A stretch of 64,000 nucleotides of DNA from Anaerofustis sp. (GCF_019420015.1 NZ_JAHZIA010000027.1:1-64000); one strand, 5' to 3'. Counted from the first letter of the stretch, positions 17,272-26,808 are shown. Notes: generated by a model not told the origin, from the letters alone. Made by a program: numbers and translations.

Positions 17272-19629
17272 ATGTTTTTATTTGAAATCGCAATTATATC
17301 CATAATAGTTGGACTGATCAGAAAAGGAAGTATAAAGAACTTTTTTATCGGAGGAGTCAGAGGTTGGTACATATTCCTTGTATCCATAGTACTCTTCATG
17401 TCTCAAAAAATATTGGCACTTGCGGGAGTAAGCGCACTTAACGATTACGCTTTTTGGATAACGATAGTAGCTTACATACTTCTATTCTTTGGTTTATTCT
17501 TAAACCTTGAAGGTATATGGGTCTATGCTTTGCTTATAGGGGCTTTAATGAACTTCGTTATTTTGGTTTTAAACGGAGGTCTGATGCCTGTAAGTGAATC
17601 TGCTTTAAGTATCGCAGGGCTCGGAAACGCAACCGGTGCATATATGACAAAATTTGCATCAACAATGGCCGTTGCAAATGATTCAACTATTTTCCTTTGG
17701 AAATATCTCGGAGCAATAATACCTTTACCTCTTCCATCAATTCTTGGCGAAGTATTAACTCCGGGAACCGTAATAATGGCTATATCTTCATTTGGATTTA
17801 TACAAAGTGTAATGACTACAGAGTATATGGATGAAGATGAATATGAAAAATACATGAAAGAATTAAGCAGTGATGACAAAAAAGAAAGTCCTCTTTTAGA
17901 TGATATATCAAGAATAAAAGAAGACAAAGATAATAAAAATGATATTTCTGATGACAACGATATAGACTACACCAATATCAATGAAGATGACAATTCATTG
18001 CTTGATAACGACTCAAATGAAGATTCTTTTGAAGAAGCACAAGAAAAAGAACTTGTAGAAAATGCAGCAGAAGAACAAGATTTCTTTGCCGATTTTGAAT
18101 TGGACGACTTAAATGAAGAAGATCCTGAAAGTGAAGAAAATATCGAAGATTTATCTCTAATTCAAGAAGAAGGCTCAAAACTTGAAGACGAAGACCTTTT
18201 AAAAGAATTAGAAGACGAATTCAACGAAGGCGAAGAAGAGTTGTTTAATGAAGAAGATGAACCTGACAATCTTCTTGACGAAGCAATAAATGAAGAAGAA
18301 TTAACTTCAGAAGAAGACGAAGAAGAAATTCAAGAAGAAGTTGAAGATATACCGGAAGAAGAAAAAGATGAAGATGACATTATAGAAAATATTGCCCCAA
18401 TAGCAGCAGGAGCGGGAATTGCAGCCGCAGGAATTGCTATGGCAGATAAAGAAGAAGATGATAAAAACGAAAAAGAACCGGATTTGGAAGACTTATTAAC
18501 AGAAGCTTTAGGCGACGATGAAGACGATGAGGATATAGAAGAACTTTTAAACGAACTCAGAAACTTATCTATGGAAGACGAACTTGAGTCTGAAGAAGCT
18601 GAAGTTGATTATGAAGAAATAGAAGAAAACGAAGAATCTTCTGATGAAGGAATCGATTATGACTTCTTTGAAGACGAAAATGACGATGAAATAAACGAAG
18701 AAGTTACAACGAAAGACCTACAAGAAGCTGAAGAATACGAAGACGAAGACAGTGAAACTGAAGAAATCATATCAAAAGATGATGATGAAGAATATGAAGA
18801 ACTTACCGAGGAATCGTTCCAAACTCCAGAAAGTCATATAAAGGATGCAAAAGAAATCCTCAAAAAAGTAGGAAATACAAAATCAGAAAAACTCTCTGAT
18901 CCAATAAATCCAATGCCTGATGTGGATGTTGAAAGTCCTTTCATTATCGCAGATGGAAGAATTGTCGAAAATCCTTATTATAAATTCAAAAAAGGCGGTA
19001 CTTCCAGAAGAGAGCAAGTAATAGCTTCTCCAGAAATAGACGATAACGGAATTTATGTTATGAGTGGAGGCGGACTTGCAAAGGTAAAAGAAGGAAAAGT
19101 TGAACCACAAATACCTAAAGAAGAACAAAGGAAAAATCCGGTAAGAAAATCAAACATACCGAATATGACATCAACACCGGGATTTGATCAAAATCAGGAA
19201 GAAGAGTTTACGACAATAACAAAAAAAACTTCAGACAAACAACAATCAAGCGATATGTCACAATTCAAACCTTTAGGTTATAAAGAAAATGTAAGAAAAA
19301 CAGCAGTTCAAAGCGAACCTTACACACCTATGAATAATTATGATATCAATAATGAAATACCGATGACTCAAAAAAGAGAAAACCCTATAAACTCACAACA
19401 AACAAATAATGATGTTTACGAAAGAGAATCAAAGATGACAATCGTCAATGATTCTTCTACGGGAAGAACGGTACAAAAAGATTATAATTATCCAAAAGAA
19501 CAAGTTGTACAAACATACAGAGAACCGGTTATTGATTCCGAAGGAAAAGAAGTCATGAATCCATACGAAAAGGTTGAAATGAAAATCGGTGATGTGGAAA
19601 TAAAATTCTGGAAAAAAGATAATCAATAA
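17272..19629 (+). CDS. DUF5317 membrane protein with a very long acidic cytoplasmic tail
   Basis: 785 residues. The first about 180 form a DUF5317-like membrane domain (five or so hydrophobic helices, with KILALAGVSALNDYAFW and the GGLMPVS segment). From about residue 185 to 540 follows a low-complexity stretch dominated by Glu and Asp, interrupted by one Ala/Gly-rich hydrophobic patch (IAPIAAGAGIAAAGIAMA, near residue 385). The last 240 residues are polar and less acidic, with ADGRIVENPYYKFKKGG and IYVMSGGGLAKVKEGKV. DUF5317 proteins are normally about 170-200 aa, so three quarters of this protein is extra. Translation starts at the ATG with AAGGA seven bases upstream. Function unknown. Confidence 0.85.
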   Translation: MFLFEIAIISIIVGLIRKGSIKNFFIGGVRGWYIFLVSIVLFMSQKILALAGVSALNDYAFWITIVAYILLFFGLFLNLEGIWVYALLIGALMNFVILVLNGGLMPVSESALSIAGLGNATGAYMTKFASTMAVANDSTIFLWKYLGAIIPLPLPSILGEVLTPGTVIMAISSFGFIQSVMTTEYMDEDEYEKYMKELSSDDKKESPLLDDISRIKEDKDNKNDISDDNDIDYTNINEDDNSLLDNDSNEDSFEEAQEKELVENAAEEQDFFADFELDDLNEEDPESEENIEDLSLIQEEGSKLEDEDLLKELEDEFNEGEEELFNEEDEPDNLLDEAINEEELTSEEDEEEIQEEVEDIPEEEKDEDDIIENIAPIAAGAGIAAAGIAMADKEEDDKNEKEPDLEDLLTEALGDDEDDEDIEELLNELRNLSMEDELESEEAEVDYEEIEENEESSDEGIDYDFFEDENDDEINEEVTTKDLQEAEEYEDEDSETEEIISKDDDEEYEELTEESFQTPESHIKDAKEILKKVGNTKSEKLSDPINPMPDVDVESPFIIADGRIVENPYYKFKKGGTSRREQVIASPEIDDNGIYVMSGGGLAKVKEGKVEPQIPKEEQRKNPVRKSNIPNMTSTPGFDQNQEEEFTTITKKTSDKQQSSDMSQFKPLGYKENVRKTAVQSEPYTPMNNYDINNEIPMTQKRENPINSQQTNNDVYERESKMTIVNDSSTGRTVQKDYNYPKEQVVQTYREPVIDSEGKEVMNPYEKVEMKIGDVEIKFWKKDNQ

Positions 19630-19634
19630 AAATC

Positions 19635-19668
19635 ATAACCGCGGAAATATTTTCCGTGGTTATTTTTA
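19635..19668 (+). terminator. Terminator after the DUF5317 gene
   Basis: Stem ATAACCGCGGAAA / TTTCCGTGGTTAT followed by TTTTTAT. It lies in the short gap before tcdA and may be partly read through, since no separate promoter for tcdA is obvious. Confidence 0.75.
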
Positions 19669-19681
19669 TAAGGAGCATAAA

Positions 19682-20356
19682 ATGAGATTTTATAAGAACG
19701 AACTTCTTATAGGAAAAGAAAACACCGAAAAACTCCAAAACAAAAGCGTCATTATAATCGGTTGCGGAGGAGTCGGAGGGTTTTGTGCTGAAGCAATAGC
19801 AAGAAGCGGAATATACAATATAACGATAGTTGATAACGATAAAGTTGAAATAACGAACTTAAACAGGCAAATTATCGCTTTAAATTCAACCGTAGGAAAA
19901 TATAAAGTCGATATATTAAAAGAGCGAATAATGGATATAAACCCGAATGCGAAAGTAACAAAAATAAACTCGTTTTTGGACAAAAGCAATATAGATAATA
20001 TTGTATCAAAAGAATATGATTATGTAATAGATGCAATAGATTCAATGAGCAGCAAAATTGATTTAATAGACTACTGTTATAAAAACGATATAAACATAAT
20101 TTCTGCTATGGGAATGGGAAATAAATTATCTCCCGAAAATATTATAATAGATGATATATATAATACTTCCTACTGTCCTATGGCAAAAATAATCAGAAAA
20201 GAATTAAAAAAGAGAAATATAAAAAAATTAAATGTATGTTATTCGAAAAACGAAGTGGATAAAAAGTTAAAAACACCTTCAAGTATGATATTTGCCCCGA
20301 GTATATGCGGCATTACCATGGCATATAAAGTAATAAAAGATCTAACGGAACAATAA
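19682..20356 (+). CDS. tcdA: tRNA threonylcarbamoyladenosine dehydratase (TcdA/CsdL family)
   Basis: 224-residue E1-like ThiF-fold protein. The nucleotide-binding loop IIGCGGVGGFCAEA (about 25-38), the Asp of TIVDNDKVEITNLNRQ and the segment AMGMGNK are typical of TcdA, which uses ATP to cyclise t6A37 of tRNA to ct6A. A cysteine in SYCPMAK is placed like the family's catalytic residue. The enzyme is shorter than the about 250-aa average. AAGGAG precedes the start; ung follows 13 bases later. Confidence 0.88.
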   Translation: MRFYKNELLIGKENTEKLQNKSVIIIGCGGVGGFCAEAIARSGIYNITIVDNDKVEITNLNRQIIALNSTVGKYKVDILKERIMDINPNAKVTKINSFLDKSNIDNIVSKEYDYVIDAIDSMSSKIDLIDYCYKNDINIISAMGMGNKLSPENIIIDDIYNTSYCPMAKIIRKELKKRNIKKLNVCYSKNEVDKKLKTPSSMIFAPSICGITMAYKVIKDLTEQ

Positions 20357-20369
20357 AGGAGAATGTATT

Positions 20370-21041
20370 ATGGCTGTTGAATTTAAAAATGATTGGCAGG
20401 AAATATTAAAAGGAGAATTTGACAAAGAATATTATAAAGAAATCCGAAAAAAACTGGTATATGAATACAGACACCACAAAGTATATCCTGATATGTATGA
20501 CATATTCAACGCTTTGCATTATACATCATATAAAGACACAAAAATATGCATTATAGGTCAAGATCCTTATCACGGCGAAGGACAGGCTCATGGACTTTCT
20601 TTTTCCGTAAGAGAAGGTGTTCAGCCTCCCCCATCACTTTTGAACATATATAAGGAACTGGAAGACGACTTGGGAATAGAAAAACCTAAAACGGGATGTT
20701 TGGTACCATGGGCAAAACAAGGTGTTCTGCTTTTAAATGCAGTTCTTACGGTACGTGCAAACCAAGCAGCAAGCCACAGAAGTTTGGGATGGGAAGAATT
20801 TACAGACACTATAATCAAACTTTTAAACGAAAGAGAAAAACCCCTTGTATTTATTTTATGGGGAAATTTTGCGATTTCAAAAAAAACATTGATTACAAAT
20901 CCGAATCATTTGATTCTTACAAGTCCTCATCCAAGTCCACTTTCCGCAAACAGAGGCTTTTTCGGAAGCAAACCATTTTCAAAAGCAAACGAGTTTTTAA
21001 AGCAGACAGGACAAACACCTATTGATTTTTCTCTTAAATAA
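20370..21041 (+). CDS. ung: Uracil-DNA glycosylase
   Basis: 223-residue family 1 UDG that removes uracil from DNA at the start of base excision repair. The catalytic-water motif GQDPYHGEGQAHGLSFSV (about residues 64-81) and the Leu-loop motif LTSPHPSPLSANRGF (C-terminal part) are both intact. Length is normal. AAGGAG precedes the ATG. It sits 13 bases after tcdA in the same direction, a probable two-gene unit. Confidence 0.97.
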   Translation: MAVEFKNDWQEILKGEFDKEYYKEIRKKLVYEYRHHKVYPDMYDIFNALHYTSYKDTKICIIGQDPYHGEGQAHGLSFSVREGVQPPPSLLNIYKELEDDLGIEKPKTGCLVPWAKQGVLLLNAVLTVRANQAASHRSLGWEEFTDTIIKLLNEREKPLVFILWGNFAISKKTLITNPNHLILTSPHPSPLSANRGFFGSKPFSKANEFLKQTGQTPIDFSLK

Positions 21042-21054
21042 TATATAAAAACTA

Positions 21055-21083
21055 TTTACAAATAACAAATATGACAGTATATT
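21055..21083 (+). promoter_or_regulatory. Sigma-A promoter of the signal peptidase gene
   Basis: TTTACA, 17-base spacer, TATATT, 30 bases before the ATG. Confidence 0.5.
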
Positions 21084-21113
21084 ATAGTAAGACAAAAATT
21101 ATAGGAGATGAAT

Positions 21114-21632
21114 ATGAGAAACAGCACAAAAGAAATTTTCAGCTGGATATTTACCATATTTATAGCGATAATACTCGCATTACTGATAAGAACATTCATA
21201 TGCGAGCCCGTAATGGTAAAACAAACCAGTATGTATCCAACTTTGAACGACTCGGATAAAGTTCTTGCCAGCAAAATATCTTATATAATATCAGCCCCTG
21301 AATTTCAAGATATTGCCGTCGTAAAAATAGATGAAAACAATGACTATGTCAAAAGAGTAATAGGACTTCCGGGAGACAGCGTAGAAATAAAGAATTCAAA
21401 AGTATATGTAAACGGTGAAGAAATACAAGAACCTTACATATCGGAAGAACTGACCTACAACGACTATCCCCTTACCGTTGTACCCGAAAATCAATACTTT
21501 GTTTTGGGAGATAACAGACCGAATTCAAAAGACAGCAGGGATAATGAAATAGGAATGATTTCCAGGGAACAGTTTAAAGCCAAAATAGTCTTTAGAATAC
21601 TTCCTTTCAGCAGTTTTGGAAAGATAAAATAA
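21114..21632 (+). CDS. lepB: Signal peptidase I
   Basis: 172-residue membrane-anchored serine protease that removes signal peptides from exported proteins. One N-terminal transmembrane helix (about 8-30); catalytic Ser39 in VKQTSMYPTL and Lys80 in DYVKRVIGLPGD form the Ser-Lys dyad; the family box GDNRPNSKDSR is near the C-terminus. The length is typical of Gram-positive SipS-type enzymes. AGGAG overlaps an upstream ATG at 21108 and is correctly spaced for the ATG at 21114. Confidence 0.95.
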   Translation: MRNSTKEIFSWIFTIFIAIILALLIRTFICEPVMVKQTSMYPTLNDSDKVLASKISYIISAPEFQDIAVVKIDENNDYVKRVIGLPGDSVEIKNSKVYVNGEEIQEPYISEELTYNDYPLTVVPENQYFVLGDNRPNSKDSRDNEIGMISREQFKAKIVFRILPFSSFGKIK

Positions 21633-21662
21633 AAAGAACCTCTAAAGGTTCTTTTTATTTTA
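21630..21662. terminator. Bidirectional terminator (lepB / metallo-hydrolase gene)
   Basis: Arms AAAAAGAACCT and AGGTTCTTTTT around a short loop, flanked by A- and T-runs, between convergent genes. Its core nearly matches the terminator at 136-163. Confidence 0.85.
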
Positions 21663-22437
21663 TAGTCATATCTTCTCCCGGTTTTGTAAAGAAATCCATC
21701 GGAGGAAGTTCTCTTTCATATTTTTTATATACTCTGAAAGTATTATATAGCCAATTCCCCTTATCCAACTCCTTATTAGGTAAATGTATGATAATAACTC
21801 TTCTCGGATTTAATTTATTTATAATTTCTCTTCCTGCTCTTAAGGCTATATAAGGAAAAGGCGCCAATAAAACATCAATATCTCTTTTGAACATATCCGC
21901 ATCTTCAAAATTTTCAATAACAGGAGCGCTATCCCCCAAATGAAGGAAAGTTTTACCTCCGAATTCAAAATAATAAGAGAAGTTTTCAACATCATTATAA
22001 TTTTTACCGTCATGCTGTATGGATATAACCTCAAATGAAATATCTTTTATTCTTGCCATAATCGAATCCGAAAAAGGAATCTCAAACTCATGAACCTGAG
22101 ACACTATTATAGGGTCAAAATTAGCTGCTTCTTTTAATCTTTCCATAACAGTAAAAGTACAAATCAACTGGGTAAGTCTGTTATTCTTAAGTATCTCACA
22201 TACACTTGTTGCATCAAAATGCTCTGCATGATGATGAGTAAACAACATAACATCTATTTTATCATACGGAGCAATTCCATTTATCATTTTATTCAGTGTA
22301 CTTTTATCCACACTGAAATAAGGAGGAATATCTTTAACATGAACTCCGTCTATAAGTATCTTTTTCCCTTTATTCTCCAGTAACACACCGGAATTTGCTA
22401 TATATTCTAAGGTCACATTTTTTTTACCAAATGCCAT
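21655..22437 (-). CDS. Metallo-beta-lactamase-fold hydrolase (UlaG-like)
   Basis: 260-residue cytoplasmic protein of the MBL superfamily. The metal-binding motif reads THHHAEHFD (67-75), i.e. H68-x-H70-x2-H73, with Glu where the usual Asp stands at position 72. Later ligands are plausible in LHLGDSAP and IIIHLPN. Such UlaG/YycJ-like proteins hydrolyse phosphodiesters or lactones; the substrate is not predictable. The frame opens 21 codons earlier, but AGAGGTG fits the ATG at 22437. Its own consensus promoter lies upstream. Confidence 0.85.
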   Translation of the reverse strand: MAFGKKNVTLEYIANSGVLLENKGKKILIDGVHVKDIPPYFSVDKSTLNKMINGIAPYDKIDVMLFTHHHAEHFDATSVCEILKNNRLTQLICTFTVMERLKEAANFDPIIVSQVHEFEIPFSDSIMARIKDISFEVISIQHDGKNYNDVENFSYYFEFGGKTFLHLGDSAPVIENFEDADMFKRDIDVLLAPFPYIALRAGREIINKLNPRRVIIIHLPNKELDKGNWLYNTFRVYKKYERELPPMDFFTKPGEDMTIK

Positions 22438-22503
22438 ATAAACACCTCTGCTTTTATAATTTAACATTTTAATTATACATTTTTTTTTATATTTTAACAA
22501 GTT

Positions 22504-22532
22504 AATATAATTTGTTTTTAATAATTTGTCAA
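22504..22532 (-). promoter_or_regulatory. Sigma-A promoter of the metallo-hydrolase gene
   Basis: Minus strand TTGACA, 17-base spacer, TATATT. It lies in the long alternative frame, which further supports the start at 22437. Confidence 0.65.
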
Positions 22533-22847
22533 TAATTATTTAATTTAATTAGATTATTATGTTGAAATAGACTATAATATATTATAAGGGATAAAACTCC
22601 TTTAAATGTGACTTATGTAAAAGCATATAGCTTTAAACACTGCAATAAACGAATTAAATACATACAAATATAATAAGTCACAATATATATTTATTTAAAA
22701 TTGATTTTCCAGAGGTTGGATGTTTTTGATATTTATTAATCTGTTTGTCTAAAATTATAATTAAGCAATGAATAAAAATCTATTAAAATAATTATAGTTA
22801 ACAGTCAAACTCCTAAAATATTATATATTAAAAAAGGAATAAAACAT
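22533..22847. other. AT-rich divergent intergenic region
   Basis: Spacer of about 315 bases between the leftward metallo-hydrolase promoter and the rightward DUF4342-RR-HK operon. No ORF with a ribosome-binding site, no GC-rich structured RNA and no repeat was seen. The operon promoter is probably here but no convincing hexamer pair was found. Confidence 0.45.
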
Positions 22848-23342
22848 ATGAAACTTGATGAAGATAAAATTGAAATGCTGAGATACGAAACCGGCAGAGA
22901 TTACGGTTTTTGCGAAAAGGCACTTATACGCTCCAGGAATAATTACGATAAAGCATTGGAATATATAGAAAACTACGATGACAGATATTTTATAAGATTA
23001 TATAAACATATAGTGGCAATCAGTTTCGGAGAAAAAAGCTATAGATTCAGGATTAACAGTATGGATGAAAACATAATGGATATACCTCTTTTGATTCCTG
23101 TAATATTATGTCTGATAATTCCAATACCCTCAATTTTCATAGCACTTCTCATGATTTTGATTATGATTACCAATTCTTCTATTACCCTTGATGTAATAAA
23201 CAGTGAAGATGTATTCATCCCCATAAAGAAAAGAGAGAAAATCAAGAAAAAAAACAATAAAGCAAACAAAAGTAAAACATCAATCGGTCATACAAAAATA
23301 ATAAAGGATGACGAAGGCTTTAATATAATAGACATTATATAA
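22848..23342 (+). CDS. DUF4342-like protein with UBA-like N-terminus and membrane segment
   Basis: 164 residues. Residues 6-40 (EMLRYETGRDYGFCEKAL... ALEYI) look like a UBA/EF-Ts-type three-helix domain, as in the DUF4342 family. A middle beta-rich part precedes a hydrophobic segment (about 78-106, rich in Ile, Pro and Leu) that is long enough for one or two membrane passes. The C-terminus is very Lys-rich and then acidic. Function unknown. It is first in an operon with a two-component system (13 bases upstream of the response regulator), so it may assist or modulate that system. Confidence 0.75.
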   Translation: MKLDEDKIEMLRYETGRDYGFCEKALIRSRNNYDKALEYIENYDDRYFIRLYKHIVAISFGEKSYRFRINSMDENIMDIPLLIPVILCLIIPIPSIFIALLMILIMITNSSITLDVINSEDVFIPIKKREKIKKKNNKANKSKTSIGHTKIIKDDEGFNIIDII

Positions 23343-23355
23343 ATCGGAGGATAAC

Positions 23356-24057
23356 ATGAAAGAGATACTACTTATAGAAGACGAAGTCAAAATAGCAAGA
23401 TTTCTTCAACTGGAACTAACCCATGAAGGTTACAATTTAACTATAGCAATAGAAGGAAGAGACGGGCTTATAAAAGCTATGGATGACAAATATGACCTTA
23501 TTATTTTGGATTTAATGCTTCCTAATTTAAGCGGAATAGAAATATGCAGAAGGTTAAGAGCAAACAATATTTCTACACCGATAATAATGCTTACGGCAAA
23601 ATCAGACGTTTCTGATAAAGTAATGGGGCTGGATATAGGTGCAGATGACTACATGACAAAACCATTCGCAATAGAAGAACTTCTTGCAAGAATAAGAAAG
23701 ATATTATCAAGAAAAATCGCAAGCGAAGAAATAAGAGAACGTGAAGCAATTATCAAAGCAGGGAAAATAACACTCGATAAAAATACATATACTGCTCACT
23801 ACGAAAATGAAGAAATATCCCTTACAAAAAAAGAATTTGAACTTTTGGAATACCTGATGATAAATAAAAATATAGTCCTTACCAGAGAACAAATAGTAAG
23901 CAACGTTTGGGGATATGATTACGAATCAGAAACAAATGTCACAGACGTTTATATAAGATATTTAAGAAGTAAAATAGATCAAAAATACGATACTCATTAT
24001 ATAAGAACGGTAAGAGGAATAGGATATCAATTTAAAGATGAGGAAGAAGAAAAATAA
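23356..24057 (+). CDS. OmpR/PhoB-family response regulator
   Basis: 233-residue DNA-binding response regulator. The receiver domain (1-118) has the acidic pocket (E8, D9), phosphoacceptor D52 in LIILDLML, and the conserved Lys in MTKPFAIEELLARI; the winged-helix output domain (about 130-228) ends with TVRGIGYQFK. Target genes are unknown. It lies between the DUF4342 gene and the cognate kinase, whose start overlaps its last 20 bases, a mark of translational coupling. CGGAGG precedes the ATG. Confidence 0.97.
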   Translation: MKEILLIEDEVKIARFLQLELTHEGYNLTIAIEGRDGLIKAMDDKYDLIILDLMLPNLSGIEICRRLRANNISTPIIMLTAKSDVSDKVMGLDIGADDYMTKPFAIEELLARIRKILSRKIASEEIREREAIIKAGKITLDKNTYTAHYENEEISLTKKEFELLEYLMINKNIVLTREQIVSNVWGYDYESETNVTDVYIRYLRSKIDQKYDTHYIRTVRGIGYQFKDEEEEK

Positions 24058-25474
24058 TTCAAATTCAAATATCCATAAAAAAAAGATAAAGGTAAAAGGA
24101 ACCAAAAGCATAAAGCAAAAAACAGCGCTTTGGTATACTTACCTTTATCTTTTAATTGCATTGATTGCAGTATTGGTACTAAGCATAACCATTTTAAAAA
24201 CCGCTTATAAGAACGTATATAAAGAAAACAGCAAAATAAACAAAAGTATGACGCAAATATTACAAAACGGAAACTTTGAAGATACGGAATATATAAAAAG
24301 AAATATTTACAATATAGAAAAAACTTATGACGAATCCGTAATTTCTCTTATAAACACAAACGGAGACTACTATTTACTCGATGATAACAAAAATATCGAA
24401 GAATATATAAAGGGATTAAAAGAAAACGTGCTGTTTGAAATTTTCCCAAGATTATCTTTACTGAACAAGGGATATCTGGTAAGCAGCCGGGATATAAATG
24501 CAAACTCTCAGGTATATAAGCTCCTCATATTCTACCCCGCAGGACCTTTGATAAATACTTTGATGATAATTTTGCCACCGATAAGCATAGTTTTGAGTCT
24601 GGGAGCTTTTATGATTCTGATACTGGGCAGAATGAAATTAGGGAAAATACTCGCCCCTATTAATCAAATGAGCAGAACAACAAGAAAAATAACCGCTGAA
24701 AATTTAGATTTAAGACTGGATGTATCAGAAGCAGAGTATGAACTAAAAGAACTGGCAAAAACAACCAATGAAATGATAGATTCCTTCCAGGAAGCGTACG
24801 AAAAGCAAGAGCAATTCGTCTCAGACGTTTCACACGAGCTCAGAACGCCTATATCCGTAATTTCCGGATACGGAAATATGTTGAAACGTTGGGGTAAAAA
24901 AGACGAAGATATTCTAAATGAAAGCGTAGATTCAATTATATTTGAAGCAGAAAATATGAAAGAACTAGTAAACAGATTGCTATTTTTGGCAAAATATGAC
25001 AAAAATAGTCTTCATTATAACTTTGAAAGAATGAATCTTACAGAATCCCTTAACCTGATAATAAAAGACTTCAGTGTAACACACCCGGATGTAACTATAC
25101 TTCATAATATTCAAGATAACATATTCATTATGGGGGATGAATTCAGAATAATAGAAGTAGTAAGAATTTTTATAGATAATGCAATAAAATATTCTAATAA
25201 TAACATTACATTAAAAATAAATTTACAAAAACAAGAAAATAATGCTATACTAACTATTAAAGATAATGGTATAGGAATAAAAGAAGAAGATTTAAAAAAT
25301 ATATTCTACAGATTTTACAGGAGCGACAAATCCAGAAACAAAGAAACAGGCGGAATGGGACTCGGACTTAGTATAGCAAAAGCCATTATCTTGGATCATA
25401 AAGGTAAAATAAGAGTCAGAACAAAAGAAAATGTAGGAAGTGAATTTTCAATTACATTACCTTTAGTAAAATAA
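24038..25474 (+). CDS. Sensor histidine kinase, partner of the OmpR-type regulator
   Basis: 478-residue membrane kinase. TM1 (about 32-54) and TM2 (about 172-196) bound a 115-residue extracellular sensor; a HAMP domain follows, then HisKA with the phosphoacceptor H266 in FVSDVSHELRTPIS, and HATPase_c with DNAIKYS, DNGIGI and GMGLGLSIAKA. The organisation resembles ArlS/CssS-type kinases. The N-terminal tail is unusually Lys-rich. The reading frame overlaps the response regulator by 20 bases. The signal is unknown. Confidence 0.96.
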   Translation: MRKKKNNSNSNIHKKKIKVKGTKSIKQKTALWYTYLYLLIALIAVLVLSITILKTAYKNVYKENSKINKSMTQILQNGNFEDTEYIKRNIYNIEKTYDESVISLINTNGDYYLLDDNKNIEEYIKGLKENVLFEIFPRLSLLNKGYLVSSRDINANSQVYKLLIFYPAGPLINTLMIILPPISIVLSLGAFMILILGRMKLGKILAPINQMSRTTRKITAENLDLRLDVSEAEYELKELAKTTNEMIDSFQEAYEKQEQFVSDVSHELRTPISVISGYGNMLKRWGKKDEDILNESVDSIIFEAENMKELVNRLLFLAKYDKNSLHYNFERMNLTESLNLIIKDFSVTHPDVTILHNIQDNIFIMGDEFRIIEVVRIFIDNAIKYSNNNITLKINLQKQENNAILTIKDNGIGIKEEDLKNIFYRFYRSDKSRNKETGGMGLGLSIAKAIILDHKGKIRVRTKENVGSEFSITLPLVK

Positions 25475-25491
25475 TATAAAGGAGATTCAAT

Positions 25492-26415
25492 ATGAGCAGT
25501 ATGAAACAATGGCTTGAAACAAGAAGCAAAGAAATTTCCGGACAGGTAGTTGATATAAACCAAAAAGAATTGACCGACGAGGGTATAAGCGGATTCGGAA
25601 CAAAAATAAGAGTAAATGAAATAATAGAAAATTTACAAGCCGGATTATTCCCTACAATATACGAAAAAGATCTTGATAACAAAGAATTTATAAACATTTA
25701 TGTAAGAAAAAGATTAAATACGGCCGCAATGGAGCTAAACAGCATTATAAGAGAAGTTTTTATAAATATGTGTGATAATGAAAATAAGGATAAAAAAAAT
25801 TGCAATAAATGCAAAACCAAAGCGGACAATGCAACAATAAGCTTTATGGAAAGTATTCCTAAAGTAAGAGAATATCTTTCAACAGACATTATTGCCGCAT
25901 ATAACGGAGATCCTGCGGCAATGAGCATAGAAGAAATTTTGCTGAGCTATCCTTATTTGGAAGCTGTAACCATTCAAAGACTTGCACATGAATTGTTTTT
26001 GCTTAAAGTTCCTTTAATTCCGAGAATCATGACAGAATATGCTCATACAAAAACAGGTATCGACATACATCCTGGTGCAAAAATAGGGAAATATTTCTTT
26101 ATCGATCATGCAACCGGAGTTGTTATAGGAGAAACCTGCGAAATAGGAAATAATGTAAAACTATATCAAGGGGTGACTCTTGGAGCAAAAAGCTTTGAAC
26201 TTGATGATGACGGAAATCCCGTAAAAGGAGTAAAAAGACACCCCAATATTGAAGATAACGTGATTATATATTCGGGCGCTACAATCTTAGGAGGAAACAC
26301 AACCGTCGGAGAAGGCTCAATAATAGGCGGTAATGTTTGGCTGACCAAAAGCGTACCAAAAAATTCACGGGTTTACAACAATACTCCGGATAATTTAATA
26401 GAAGTGGCAAAATAA
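25492..26415 (+). CDS. Serine O-acetyltransferase (EpsC-type)
   Basis: 307-residue left-handed beta-helix acetyltransferase that would convert serine and acetyl-CoA to O-acetylserine for cysteine synthesis. The hexapeptide region starts with GIDIHPGAKIGKYFFIDH and includes GVVIGETCEIGNN and YQGVTLGAKSF; the helical N-terminal half contains four cysteines (CDNENKDKKNCNKCKT), possibly metal-binding. It lies 17 bases after the histidine kinase and ends at a terminator, so it is co-transcribed with the two-component genes. No cysK is nearby. Confidence 0.9.
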   Translation: MSSMKQWLETRSKEISGQVVDINQKELTDEGISGFGTKIRVNEIIENLQAGLFPTIYEKDLDNKEFINIYVRKRLNTAAMELNSIIREVFINMCDNENKDKKNCNKCKTKADNATISFMESIPKVREYLSTDIIAAYNGDPAAMSIEEILLSYPYLEAVTIQRLAHELFLLKVPLIPRIMTEYAHTKTGIDIHPGAKIGKYFFIDHATGVVIGETCEIGNNVKLYQGVTLGAKSFELDDDGNPVKGVKRHPNIEDNVIIYSGATILGGNTTVGEGSIIGGNVWLTKSVPKNSRVYNNTPDNLIEVAK

Positions 26416-26445
26416 AAAGACCTTTTTAAAAGGTCTTTTTTATTT
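26414..26445 (+). terminator. Terminator of the two-component/serine acetyltransferase operon
   Basis: Arms AAAAAGACCTTT and AAAGGTCTTTTT with a short loop and trailing T-run, overlapping the stop codon. Confidence 0.85.
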
Positions 26446-26520
26446 GATTATTTATTCCGTTTATTTTTATGAAAAATGGAAAAAATAGTATAAAAATAAA
26501 ATGAAAAGGAGATAAAAAAT

Positions 26521-26706
26521 TTGAATAAACTTGTTTTATTATTAGTTATAATAGGCGCCGTAAATTGGGGACTTATAGGATTTTTTCAATTCGACTTGGT
26601 TGCAACATTATTTGGAGGTCAAGCTTCAATAATGAGTAGAATAATATATGCAATCGTAGGACTCAGTGGACTGTATTCACTTAGTTTCTTTAATAAGGTA
26701 GACTAA
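26521..26706 (+). CDS. DUF378-family small membrane protein (YuzA-like)
   Basis: 61 residues, two transmembrane helices with the family signature AVNWGLIGFF and VGLSGLYSL. It starts with TTG; AAGGAG lies nine bases upstream and no other start fits. The function of DUF378 is unknown. There is no close partner: the preceding operon ends in a terminator and the next gene has its own promoter. Confidence 0.85.
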   Translation: MNKLVLLLVIIGAVNWGLIGFFQFDLVATLFGGQASIMSRIIYAIVGLSGLYSLSFFNKVD

Positions 26707-26732
26707 CAATGGTAAATTCCCTTAAATAGTTA

Positions 26733-26760
26733 TTGACATATGACAAAAAATGATTATAAT
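26733..26760 (+). promoter_or_regulatory. Consensus sigma-A promoter of the 55-aa Cys-rich gene
   Basis: TTGACA, 16-base spacer, TATAAT: both hexamers perfect. This is one of the strongest promoters in the window. Confidence 0.8.
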
Positions 26761-26808
26761 TATATATAAATAGCATATGCTAATAATTTACAAAGGGAGA
26801 TGAAAAAA

